Source: Cylicocyclus nassatus (taxonomy: Eukaryota > Nematoda > Chromadorea > Rhabditida > Strongylidae). Taken from it: a stretch of DNA of 64,000 nucleotides. Under the pieces are notes generated by a model, which was given only the letters and a program-made list of their open reading frames with translations, had not been told where the DNA came from and made no database searches. Positions 11,979 to 24,854 of the stretch are shown here, one piece after another. Where the stretch lies: NCBI GenBank assembly GCA_958299035.1, contig CATQJL010000112.1, positions 83,966,636-84,030,635 on the forward strand, written 5' to 3'. A program made the translations under genes and the position numbers. Within the stretch, counting starts at the first letter, position 1. Each line of letters begins with the position of its first letter.

Positions 11979-13891
11979 TCTTATATATAAAGCTGATGTC
12001 TGTTTGTCTGTATGTATATAGTGTATATATGTATAATGTACGTATGTTCCGAATAGAAGATTTTATTTCTGAACCGATCCAAATTTTGCACACTTACACT
12101 CCGGGACCGGGTGGGGTCATAGGCTACATTTGTTACCGATCGATGTCGATTTTATCGATTTTTTTGCAGAGTTTGGGCTACGCGGCTGGGAGTTGGCACA
12201 AGGGGATAATCGAGCATGCTGATTACGAGTGCAATATTAGTTTGGCCGGCTATCCAGGCCCCAAGATTTTTTTGTCGTAGAGCTTGCTCAAACTTAAACC
12301 ATAAGGGTTATTTTACATACTGATTACAGGTACCACACTTTCTCCGCAGAACATCTCCGTGTGGTTACGATAGGTGTACGGTAAGGAGTCAAAATCGTGA
12401 ACTCGGCTGGAATTCGGTGAGGGCTTATTCGACATGCTGATTACGAATGTCATATTCTCTCTGCATATTGATACCTTTTGCTAGAGTTATGGTGTTTATA
12501 CGGTATGGGATCGAAAACATGGACTTGCTCTAAACTTTGTCTAGGGTGGTCATTTGGTGCGCTGAACATGAATATCATGCTGATTTCGCAGGATAGCGCC
12601 ATTTTCTTGGGTTAAAGGTGGATGTACAGTAAATGGGTCGAAGTTCCAGATTTGCTCAAAACCTTACCTGGAACGGTTTACAATCATTCTGCTTATGAAT
12701 ATGATGCTTGCTCGCTGTAATAACGCATTGTTGTGGTTACGGTGAGTTGCAGGGTTTGGATGGACATTTTTTTTGCTTTCGAGCCATTTTAGATCCTAGA
12801 TATTTACGAAATGGAGGAACGGTCGTTTCGCAGGGCGATCTCTAGCGCCATCCTGATAACGTCCCAACGCGTAACGCACGCGGCAAATCCCCCCCCCCCC
12901 CGTTCTAAAAGCCGCCGAAGGGTGGATCGCGCGACACTAGTCCTATAAGGAAAGCATTACGGTTGTGGGAAACCCCTATACCACAAGAATTGCCCTTATC
13001 GTAGGGATTAAGCTCGACTTTCTTGAAACAGCATTTAAACAGCAACACCCTAATTTCACGCGTATAAGGCGCACTTTTTCGAATTTCAAGCGAGCCGCTC
13101 AGCCGCTTCACTGTATTCCGGAAAAAAGTCCTTACATCGCACGATTCTCTCAAGCAATATACAGCACGTTATAGGGTCCTTTGGTTGTAAAGTCCTTTGC
13201 TTTCTGAACTGGTCGATTTTGGAAAGCGCGTGAAATTTGGGTAATATCCTTCCAAGGTTTCAGGCAGGTTCATGATTTTTACCCGCTGCAATGTACCTAC
13301 CATAACTCTGCGAAAAGGTCTCAAAACGCAAGGAGAGTGTTTTAATCGTGGTCGGAAGGTGTCGAATCTCTTTAGACCGAGTTTTAGTCTGCAGTATACC
13401 TACCATAACTTAGTGAAAACGCTCCAAAATGCCGAAGGAGTTTGATATTCATAATCAGCATGTCAATTAGCCCCCCCCCCCCCCAAGCAAAATTTTAGCG
13501 AAATCCATGATTTGAGCATCTTACGTATACCCACCGTAAACCCAAAAAATGACACTATTTCGCGAAACGACTACGATATTCGTTATCAGCGGCCCGGAAT
13601 AACTCCCATATACCGAGTTTGAGCAAGATCCATCACAAAAACATTTTGGGGCCCGGTTAGCCGAATAGCGCCATCAGTTTTTAGAATTATCCGTACCTTT
13701 ATCGGTTTTAATAATTTTTTGCGAAGTTTGAGCTACGGGGCTGGGGATTAGTGAGGGAGGTAACTGAGCATCTGATTACTAACAAATAGGACATTGCATG
13801 TAGAAGTGGGCACAGGAAAAGTTGTACAGGGATAGGAATGGAACCTTTATTGTTTCTGATAGAGCCGGGCGGAGTCGGGTATGCCAGCTAG
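11979..13891 (+). mobile_element. Non-autonomous Helitron, 1.9 kb
   Basis: It is inserted between A and T: it starts TCTTATATATAAAGCTGATG at 11979 and ends GGAGTCGGGTATGCCAG then CTAG at 13891, followed by T. Its interior is homologous to the element at 27289-29123 (shared phrases include GCGCCATTTTCTTGGGTTA and ATATACCGAGTTTGAGC). It has no open reading frame of note, and poly-C tracts are present at 12890 and 13473. Tracts of ATCGAT lie near both ends. Confidence 0.85.
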
Positions 13892-13894
13892 TAA

Positions 13895-15201
13895 TCTATA
13901 CATATATAAAACTCAAAGTTTGCCTGTAAGTTGCTAAAGATGTTTGTGTTTTATTAGAAATCTCTTTAAGTTGACAGATTGAGCTGCATTTTGCTTCCAT
14001 ATAAATAAGCCACGGCGCAGAACATAGGCTTTTTTCACAACAATTCGCTAAGTCGTTCTATCGATTTATTGATTTATTTACGTAAATCTAGGAAATGAAG
14101 GGTTTATCAAATCAATTGTCCAAATGAAAGTGAAGATTAGCGGCAAGTCTCATTCTGAGTTCTTTTTTTTTGCATGCAAAGCGCGGTGAAAAATGTACCT
14201 AAAGTAGGTTCTCTTATATAAAAATGAAGTATGCTCTTACGTTGAGGCATGTAGCATCCTTCCGCAATATTATGGGCGCCAATACTCAATGTCTCCTAAT
14301 TCAGCATGTACAATTCTTATCAACTACAGCATCGGGCGCACCAGCTCACCTCCTCCGCGGGCCGCCTTGCCTGGATTCTGCGCTTCTTTCGCGAACATGC
14401 TCTCTGATCACTTTCCCACAGCAAGCGTGGAAAAGGCAGAGCCTCAGTTGATTGCAAATGATTAGAGAGCATGTTCGCAGAAGAAGTTAGGCCAGGCGCG
14501 GGAGCGGTGGTGCTATTGCAAGAGACACTACAACTGATAAGCCTTTTATGTCAAAGGCATTGGATTTGCTGTTGCGAATCTAAGCTATGGCCTCAAAGAT
14601 TACAGCATTACTGAAAGTTATCCACGAAATGTTATGTTCGATTATATGAATAGAGAAACGTTCTTTGTCGTGATACGTGGGAATATTAAAGGATTGAACT
14701 GCAGTAGCGACATAAGGAAACAAACTGTAAGCTACCCTCACTTTTGTCACAGTCCACTTCGCGGAGCAGAAAATGGAGGCATTGTTGAATTTTCTGTGAT
14801 GAAGCATTAGAAATAGATAGAAAGCAACCGATTAGAGGATGAAAATGCTCTCATGTGAGTGATACTATTATAGTACATTCGTGGTAGTCGAGCAAACCTA
14901 TCAAGTAAAATGAACACGCCTTTTCAGAAAATCTCACCAGAAATGTAAAAGTAGCAAGAATAGATGGAACTATTGTATTTTCGCGATAAGATCTGTACCC
15001 TTATTCCATTCGTACTGCTAAGCTTTTACTACGTGATTTTAATTAGATTTGAGCTACTTTCAAAACTTCAAATTTAGATTAAATTCGCAAGCAAAACATT
15101 TTGCGTAGGCCGTAGAGATCATACCAGGTAAAGCTATTTGAACATTGATAAACTATTGAATTCAAAGATGTAACCCGGGCGTAGCCGGGTATGCCAGCTA
15201 G
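13895..15201 (+). mobile_element. Second non-autonomous Helitron, directly abutting
   Basis: It starts TCTATACATATATAAAACTC after an A and ends CCGGGCGTAGCCGGGTATG...CCAG then CTAG at 15201, before T. Only TAA separates it from the preceding Helitron. The interior differs from the 1.9-kb family, so this is another family sharing the same 3' end. An inverted pair (GAGAGCATGTTCGC) lies near 14392-14478. Confidence 0.8.
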
Positions 15202-15679
15202 TTATATGTGTATATATTCCATATTGCTGCTGACAATGAGAACAATCATCTTAATCATCTTTAATGCAGCTATAACAAGATATATACCCAATACTATGGG
15301 AGGAGCATTGCGGATCGCGGTCAAAGCTCTACTGTAGAACGATACATATTTATGTAGAGTAGAAATGTGTTTATGATGCTCATTTTGTTTGAAGATACTG
15401 TGTATTCTTAATTCCCACTTTGGGAAATGTTCATTCTTCTAGCCAATAACACCATATAAAGCTGTCTTCATGACATTGTGGAAGGCGGTCGACACACGAG
15501 ACGCTGAGCCGCAGATATAATCTTCTCACTCTAGTGAATATTGTAATACTCGCGTCCCACCTTAATATGGTGACAACATGCTCTGAAGGTCACAGTGTCT
15601 CCACAAATGAGTCATGCTCCAAGAGTAATAAAAATGAGATCTGTTTATTCGATCAAGAAACTGTATAAAATATCTATGT

Positions 15680-17512
<1,833 letters not shown>

Positions 17513-17517
17513 CCCTT

Positions 17518-17732
17518 AGGCCTTGGACAGAGTTCACGCGACTCGATCGTCGCGATTCAATCGCTACGAGATAAGTGTTATGAGGTCAGTGCTTGCCGAT
17601 CTTCTCGTATTTCGGTTGTGATAGTTAGTCACAGCCGCAATGCAAGAAGATCGGCATGCAATGAACTCTTAGCACTTGTCTCGTAGAGATGAATCGCGGA
17701 GATCAAATCGCGTAAACTCTGCCCGAGCCCTT
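17518..17732. mobile_element. TIR MITE related to the TTCACGCGAT families
   Basis: Inverted ends: left GGCCTTGGACAGAGTTCACG, right ...CGTAAACTCTGCCCGAGCC. TTA lies at each border. The paralogous sequence near 48716 reads through CCCCCTAG without this insertion, supporting a real insertion. The core contains the inverted GATCTTCT...AGAAGATC. Confidence 0.7.
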
Positions 17733-17759
17733 AGAAAGGCACTTATAATGATTTGGCTG

Positions 17760-19230
17760 AGAGATATTCAAACTGGCACTCAAAATTGAAACGCGCGCTT
17801 GTATCGGAGCAACACACCAGCATCTCAAACTCGGGTGACTGAAAACGACGACCAAAGTTGATATGACGACATCAAAAAAATAATTAGTCTAATCCGTGAT
17901 TGAACAGCAAATGATACAAGGACAAATGCTTGTAAAAGTGAATATCGCTTATTTTCAAATACTTGTAAGGAAACAAGAGAAAAGAAGTCTGATACGAGCC
18001 GTTCACGGGCCATCTGATCCGCAGCTCACCAGTCAGATGATCCCTCTTCTGTAATGCAATCCAAAACCATCTGGCGCAGCTGGCATCTTCTCTGAATTAT
18101 TTGCTCGCACGGTGATTTAGCCAAAGTAAGATTTCGGGGAGAAACATTGTAACTGGCAGACCGTGACACTATATTGCTTATCTTTCTTGTAGTTGGCGAC
18201 AGTTTTAATGTACGCTGGTTATGGTTAGCATATTTTTTTCGTTTCGGAACCTTTTTGTGAAAGTCCTCAGTCTCCTACTTTTTTCACCGTTTTGGCGCTT
18301 TTCGAACGCTGATGATCATTACCTAGAAGTCAGAGAGTTGATAGCTTTGTTGTATCGTGAATTTCACTCAGGACTACTTGCTCACAAGCTAACTAGCGGT
18401 AGCATCATCTCCATCCTGATATTGATTATTGTGGCAATCATCTACTTTTGTGCCTTCTTCATCTTCATCCTGTGTCTTCTTGTGTTTTTGTTTCTCTGCT
18501 CTCACAGGTTATCTTTCTCATTGTCTTCCGCAGCGTCGCTTTTCGCTATCATCAAGAAACAAAGTGTGAACCCACTCATCTCCAGGGACGTATAATCTAA
18601 GGTAAATCTTCATACGTAGGATAGCACATACCACTGTAAAGTTTCAGCACTTTATCTGTTGTCTTTGGACTCTTCAACCTTTCGAAAATAGGGCCGAAGG
18701 GTGAAGGAATGCGCTATCGGCAAAATATTAGATTTCCTGCGAACGTTTTCAAAGAGCGTGTCTCAATAGCTCCGCGAAGAAGTCGATTGTTCGAACTGCC
18801 AGAAGACATCATCGACATTGTACCGGTAGCGCTTTTTCCTGGTGTAAGCCCCTTTGTCCGCCCAAATCTTATCACTACGTTCCATTCGGGTTATGTTACC
18901 CTGAACGTTTTGGAGAAATGCTTGCAACTCTAAAAGCTTCGAGCAGTATGTTCGCGCCAATATGTGCTTTGAGTGACTTTTGAATTATCAATTTCGTATC
19001 TGCACAGGTTTCGGCTTGCCCTTGCGGATAATGAAGAAGCTAGAGAAAAGCGATTCGGTCAATTCTTAGAAGGGAAGTTTTTTTGGAGCGGTAGTCCAAA
19101 GGATGGAACACAAAAGCATCTCAAGACATTGCATTCGCTATTATTTTGGTGACATTGTGCCGACGTCCGTTTATAGAGAAACTACGCAACCAATTCTTTT
19201 TGCCGCCGTTATTGTGAGCTAATAGAGTTT
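17760..19230. repeat. Duplicated block 'unit U', copy 1
   Basis: This aligns along its length with 56070-57600 (examples: GCAACACACCAGCA, ACCCACTCATCTCCAGGGA, GAGAAAAGCGATT). On the plus strand a short frame, LPEDIIDIVPVALFPG (18796-18843), is conserved as LPEAIIDIVLVALFPG in copy 2. The later frame RLALADNEEAREKRFGQ (about 19012-19062) is broken by a frameshift and stop near 19150. I do not recognise a product. In this copy the block is not followed by a TRAIP-like gene. Confidence 0.7.
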
Positions 19231-21200
19231 TGATCTCTTTTTTGTGCTAAATTTTTTTTAGTTTACACATTCACTTGCCTAACATCTTTATAATTTTGCA
19301 AAAAATGCTAATATGGCTTCAATTTTGGAGCCAGAAGCCAAATAGTTCCATACGAGGGTCAATTTCTAGGGGATCTACTTGACGAATTTGTATGAGGGTC
19401 AATTTCTGGGGGATCTACTTGACGAATTTGCTCGTGCTTTTATGAGGTGGATCTAAATGTTGGCAGCGTGTGTTGTGCAAAACACTGAGGCTCAAAAATT
19501 TGACTACTGCTCATTATGTGAATTTCGCTACAGCAGACAGACAGACACACACAAACGTAAACATTCTTAGCCCGTTATTATAAGTTATGGCGGGAAAGAC
19601 CGGTATTTGCTGAGATCCGTTTGATTTTTTGTTTTGAGATTGCAGAGCAAAAAATGAGTCTTATTTTTTGCAAACAAAAGGCTCCAGTCTCGCATTCTCT
19701 AGTGGTCACGATGACTCAGGATGGTACAGTCCTGGTGCATCTCATTATACTTTTAGCTTTGCTCCGACTAATTCGTAAAACTATTCGTGTGGACATTCCC
19801 AAGCACAAGGAAGACAGAGCCAAAGGCTTTGATAACTGTCTTGCTTATATGCTCAGTAAAATTAAGAGACACATCAAAACAAAGCCCAAATCGTGGATGA
19901 AAGTACAATATGCCGCAAGTCCACACCATTTTTTTATAGGTCTGCTCTCCACCACCATGTGCTTAGAAAAGGAATGTATGTAGAAGTGATGATGGCATTT
20001 GGTAAATCAGCTGTATAAAGCAGAAACTTTGCGTACCCCGTTGGTGCGCATATTTCTTTCAAGTTGGAAATGATCAGCTCTGACCTTTTTGATGCCTGTC
20101 GACAAGGCACTGGCATTCATTTGATTAAATGCCATTCATACCCGAATACTTTGTTTCGTGAAAGTTTTCGCATGGCTAGTCTTTTCAAGCCCTGTTGGTC
20201 AACATAAATAACAAACAAATTCCCCTTTATTCAATGCAACGCTCAATCAAATAAACTATACGATAAAGCAGTACCCATTGGTAATAAATCCATGGTGTTC
20301 TATAGAAATAACTTGAAACTTATACAACCGTGATAGCAGTCTGAACCCCACTACCTTTTCCAAAGAAGAGGGAAAAAAAGTGGGACAAATGTATTGGCTA
20401 ACTCCTAATGTCACAGTCTGATGGTTATTAGAAGCAGGCAGATGGTATGGACAAACAGAGGTAGCGCTTTGTACTGAGCACAGAAGGTAGCTGTTACTTT
20501 TGAGATATAGTTGACCATGTTTGTAAATGACAACTTCGATTGGGTGGCACAATAGCTGGAAACCTCAGAACTCGCTAAAATTTGGCCCACAAAGGTTATT
20601 TGATAATTACGAATATGTTACTAATAATGCTTGGTAGAGCCTTTATGTCATGGTAAATAAACATTAATAGAGGGGGGGTCGTCTCCGGCGCTTGTGGGCC
20701 ACACCTCTTGCTGGATCCTGCTCCCAGTAATGCGCATATGCACTGACCAAATGCGCGAAAAACGTTAGTGGCAGTTTCGCTAAAAATGGCACGGTCTCCG
20801 TGTTAAACAATCTCATTGATCACGAAATACGTCTTGCAAAGATACTGAAAGAAGGGAACTAGGAGATAGATAGTAGTCGGTATCTCTTGTAATGCAACTC
20901 TTTGAAAATTTTGCAAACCTAGTACTCAATATACAAGGTGCCCCAAAAAAATGTGTGACAATGAAGCGCCTGCTTCGCCGTCTTTCGCGAATGTTCGAGT
21001 ACCACTCTGTAGAGCTTGGGACTGCTTTTTGAGGTGCTTTCTAAAAGTTTTGCCGGCCCATAATATCAAAAATTCAGAAAGACAAAGTTGCGAAAAACCA
21101 TTGCGATTAGAATTCCACTGAGCAGAAAAAAATGCCACTGGTTCTTGTGCAATGGCTTGGAATGAAGGCAGCCGGGTAAAGGACTATGTGTCGTCGATAA
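19231..21200. other. No recognised gene; small repeats only
   Basis: A 40-bp tandem duplication lies at 19354-19430 (GAGGGTCAATTTCT...). The part at 19421-19590 resembles the sequence flanking the CA microsatellite (CTCGTGCTTTT, AGCCCGTTATTATAAGT). An open frame at 19654-19983 has no recognisable domain. A mariner-like terminal phrase, CAAGGTGCCCCAAAAAAA, is at 20934, but I see no partner end. Confidence 0.4.
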
Positions 21201-21600
21201 AGCCAGTGGATCGGCAATCCAACAACTCGGGATTTTAACGGTAGGTTCCTTATCGCCCAACTACGAAAACAGTGCAATTCCGGTTGCACAGCATGCTTTC
21301 CCTGCCGAGAAAATCGCTCTCAAACTTACACGCGCAGGCCAATCTTACACGCGTCCGGACGTGTTAGCTATTTCCTTCTCACCATTGGAGGCTGCCCGCC
21401 GTAGGGCTATAACCATTGGGACCTGCCACGATTTAGCGTCATCGGCCTTGCTCCACTCGTCCAATATCAAAGGGAAGGGCATTAAAAACCCTCATTTTAG
21501 CCGTTTTCAAGCTTTCAAAAGTGAATTTTTGGGATCAGTGTATTGAAAAACCCCAGGTAAGCGCAAGTTTGACTGGGTTGAGATTTGCCGAGTCACTGCC
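21201..21600. mobile_element. AGGCAGTG-family MITE, copy 1
   Basis: Ends: AGCCAGTGGATCGGCAATCC on the left and the inverse of AGGCAGTGACTCGGCAAATC on the right. It is homologous in inverted orientation to 32770-33174 (shared phrases ATTGGAGGCTGCCCGCC and GGACGAGTGGAGCAAGGCC in inverse). It is diverged. Border bases are ATAA and TATA. Confidence 0.75.
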
Positions 21601-21720
21601 TATAAGGGCTGACTTTGCGCGAAGATATGCGACAAAGCACGTAGCTCCACACCTTAAAATTCGTACCAGCTGCCCGTGCGGGTCGGAGTCTGTCGACGAC
21701 ATATAGTCCCTTACCCAAGG

Positions 21721-22042
21721 CCCCGGACAGACTTCACGCGACTTAATCGTCGCAATCTAATCGCCAAGATTTCCATTCATTTTCATTTCACATTCAAAAA
21801 TTTCGGGCTGGAAAAGTAGCACAACCGAATGCAAGTTGATCGGCATGGAATGATGTTGTAACAGTTGCCCCGTCGCGACTCAATCGCCGACATTTCCATT
21901 CATTTTCATTTCACATTCAAAAATTTCGGGCTGGAAAGGTATCACAACCGAAATGCAAGTTGATCGGCATGGAATGATGTTATAACAGTTGTCTCGTCGC
22001 GATTCAGTCGCGACGATCAAATCATGTGAAGTCTGTCCGGGG
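21721..22042. mobile_element. TIR MITE with an internal 123-bp direct duplication
   Basis: Terminal inverted repeats: CCCCGGACAGACTTCACGCG on the left and the inverse of CCCCGGACAGACTTCACATG on the right, extending into TAATCGTCG. Inside, a 123-bp segment starting ATTTCCATTCATTTTC occurs twice, at 21769 and 21892. It is related by its TTCACGCGA core to the MITEs at 10177, 17518 and 52814. Confidence 0.8.
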
Positions 22043-22289
22043 ACTAAGGCGGCCGCACATAAAGTGAGTGTATGCGATTGTTGGTTAATTTATTCTCTAA
22101 CTACGAGAAACGAGCACGCTCTGCATAGTCTGATTAACAAGTTTTTAAAAGTGCATTCCAACTTGTTTTGATAAATTACTAATGAGAATTCAAGGAAGAA
22201 CATGTACTCGCGTGAGCTCGAACATGTTCTCAGAATTCTATTAGTGTAACAAAACGCGTTAAAACGCACCCCAAAACATAAAGATTTTG

Positions 22290-23230
22290 GATTTTGCTGA
22301 ACTTTCGTCTAGGGGAGTTAATTGTCATGCTAATCAAGAATATTGTATCCATTTGTTACGGTAAGGCTTCATTCCAGGGTTGCTGTGGGTATACGGTATG
22401 GATTCAAAATCTCAGATTTCGCTGGTACCTTGTCTGGAGGAATCATTTGAAGTGCAAATCACAACTATTAAAACTTCGCATGGTAGCGCCATTTTCTTGA
22501 GTTAACACGTTTCGGACCGCGAAATCGCGCGCGGCGAAAAAGAGTGTACCTTCGGCCGTTAGCCAGCAAAGGAACCTTATTTTGCCCACCGTGGACTACA
22601 TCTGTAATCAGCACGCCAGATAAGCTCCATATCCAAAGTTCTGGGTAAATTCGAAGCGTTTGAATTTTGTCGCTTGAAAGGGACTCTCGTGCTTTCTTGA
22701 AAGTTGAGAGCAAGAACTCAGTTTCAAATAGTATCTAAAAGTGTCTATGTTGTACACTGTACTCGTCACTATTGAAACTACGGTTTATCTCTTTGAAATT
22801 GGAGCAAAGAAAAGATGCGACTCGCGCCGTCATTCGCGTTGCCGCACTTCGTTGCAACTGTTGTTCGATTTGTCCTCATATCTGGTGAATGAATATCGGC
22901 GGCTCAGCTCTACAGTGTCATTTAAAAAGTAAGAGCTTAGACCTTTGACTTTATAACTTCGGATTTAAGGAAAAGCTACTGCAAACGACAGAAAGAACCA
23001 TCAAAGCAGCGTGCTGCACCATGTGCAGCACCGGTCCGAAACGTGTTAAAGTGGGTGTACATGGAATCAAAGTCCTAAATTTTGCTGAAACTTCGTTTAG
23101 AAAGATTGTTTGACGAATCCGAATATCATATTCATTCTTCTTTGAGATAGCGTTTTATGGCGAAGTTAGGTGGGTTTATGGTACGACGGAGCACCACGAA
23201 ATTTGCTGTAACTTTGCCGAGGGAGATCAT
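22290..23230. mobile_element. Decayed Helitron interior, split by a TTAA element
   Basis: This sequence matches the middle of the 1.9-kb Helitron (phrases GATTTTGCTGAA, GCGCCATTTTCTTGAG and GGGTGTACATGG against 12545-12640). Both Helitron termini are missing. A 540-bp element at 22506-23045 interrupts it. Confidence 0.65.
22506..23045. mobile_element. TTAA-flanked MITE (piggyBac-like target)
   Basis: Flanked on both sides by TTAA (22502-22505 and 23046-23049), with 14-bp perfect terminal inverted repeats CACGTTTCGGACCG. The homologous Helitron sequence at 12601-12625 reads TTGGGTTAAAGG straight through a single TTAA, which proves the insertion and its target duplication. A TTAA duplication is typical of piggyBac. 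The termini are not the classical CCY ends, so the family is uncertain, and no transposase is encoded. Confidence 0.85.
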
Positions 23231-23242
23231 GTGACGCGCTAA

Positions 23243-24850
23243 TCCTTCTATATAAATAAAACCGAATGGTGTACTTGTCTGTACGCTGGTGGATGCTGTC
23301 TGTACGTCCTCGATGGTGTTTTTCTGGTCGATAGTGTTTTCGTGTCTGTTGTTTTCCAGCATGGAAACTTGTTACTGCTTCTACCAAATTTATCGATTAC
23401 TTGCAAATTTTGAACTACGAGGCTGGGAGTTGGCACAGGGGGATAAGCGAACATGCTGATTACGAATATGATAACCATTTTCAAAAATGCCCATTACTTT
23501 TATCATTTTATCGATTTGTTTGCAAATTTTGAACTACGGGGGGGGGTGGGGAGTTGGCAAAGGGGGGGGGGGGGGTAAGCGAACATGCTGATTACGAATA
23601 CAATATTAGTTTATAGAATTATCAATTACCTTTGTCGTTTTATCGATTTGTTTGCAAATTTTAAACTACGGGACTGCGAGTTGGCACAGGGGGGTGTAAG
23701 CGAACATGCTAATTACGAATATGATAACCATTTTCAAAAATGCCCATTACTTTTATCATTTCATCGATTTGTTTGCAAATTTTGAATTACGGGGGGGGGG
23801 GGAGTTGGCAAAGGGGGGTAAACGAACATGCTGATTACGAATATGATAACCATTTTCAAAAATGCACATTACTTTTATCATTTTATCGATTTGTTTGCAA
23901 ATTTTGAACTACGGGGGGTGGGAGTTGGCAAAGGGGGGTAAGCGAACATGCTGATTACGAATACAATATTAGTTTTTAGAATTATCAATTACTTTTGTCA
24001 TTTTATCGATTTTTTGCAAAGTTCGAGCTACAGCGTTGAGAGTTGGCACAGGGGGATAAGCGAACATGCTGATTACGAATATGATAACCATTTTAAAAAA
24101 TGCCCATTACTTTTATCATTTTATCGATTTGTTTGCAAATTTTGAACTACGGGGGGGGGGTGGGAATTGGCAAAGGGGGGTAAGCGAACATGCTGATTAC
24201 GAATATGATAACCATTTTCAAAAATGCCCATTACTTTTATCATTTTATCGGTTTTCTACGGTGCTAAGAGTTGGCATGTGGGAGCAAGAGAGCATGCCGA
24301 TTACGAATATGATTAACAATTCAGAAAATACCCATTACTTCTATTGGTTTAAATGATTTTTTGCAATGTTTGAACCACAGCGCTGGGGGTGTTGGTACAG
24401 GCAGGTAATTGAGCATGCTGCTCACGAACACGTTCTTATTTTACAAGTTATCAATTACCTTCACTGACTTTATCAATTTTTTGCAAAGTTTAAGCCACGA
24501 AACTGGGATTTGGCACATGGGAAAAAGCGAGCATGCCGATTACGATTATAATAAGTGTTCTTGAAAGTGCCTATTATTTCTGTCGATTTTTTATTCCTTG
24601 TAAAATTAGAGCTACACGGCTGGTATTTGGCACAAAGTTGTATGTGAGCACGCTTACTGCAAGGATAGTAACCGTTTTTGAGATTACCCATTACTTTTAT
24701 TGATTTCATTTTTTCACTGAAGCTACGAGGCTGAGATGGCACTGGTCCGGGGATAAGTGGCATGCTGAGAATTCTATAATCACACTTGGAATTGACGAAG
24801 ACGGTAAATTTACCTAAAGTTGTTATAGATTCACTTTGGCCCGCCTTCAC
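23243..24850. repeat. Helitron-derived tandem array of about 120-bp modules
   Basis: It starts with a Helitron-like 5' end (A, then TCCTTCTATATAAATAAAAC) and then holds about a dozen diverging modules, each with TTTGCAAATTTTGAACTACG, a G-tract, GAGTTGGCA, AAGCGAACATGCTGATTACG and ATATGATAACCATTTT. Long G runs (up to 11) lie at 23532, 23565, 23793 and 24153. I find no CTAG terminus. The same module occurs in two to four copies in the other Helitrons, so this array is an expansion of it. Confidence 0.8.
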
Positions 24851-24854
24851 CTTT

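Noticed and set aside
18221..18595. 124-codon plus frame with hydrophobic segments in unit U copy 1
   Set aside because: The aligned region of copy 2 has frame-changing indels and stops, so it is not conserved as protein.
19654..19983. Open frame of about 109 codons with a hydrophobic stretch
   Set aside because: No domain, no splice context and no second copy to test conservation.
20934..20965. Mariner-like end CAAGGTGCCCCAAAAAAA, and a similar inverse end near 41603-41620
   Set aside because: No matching opposite end lies within a reasonable distance. The two sites are over 20 kb apart and differ.
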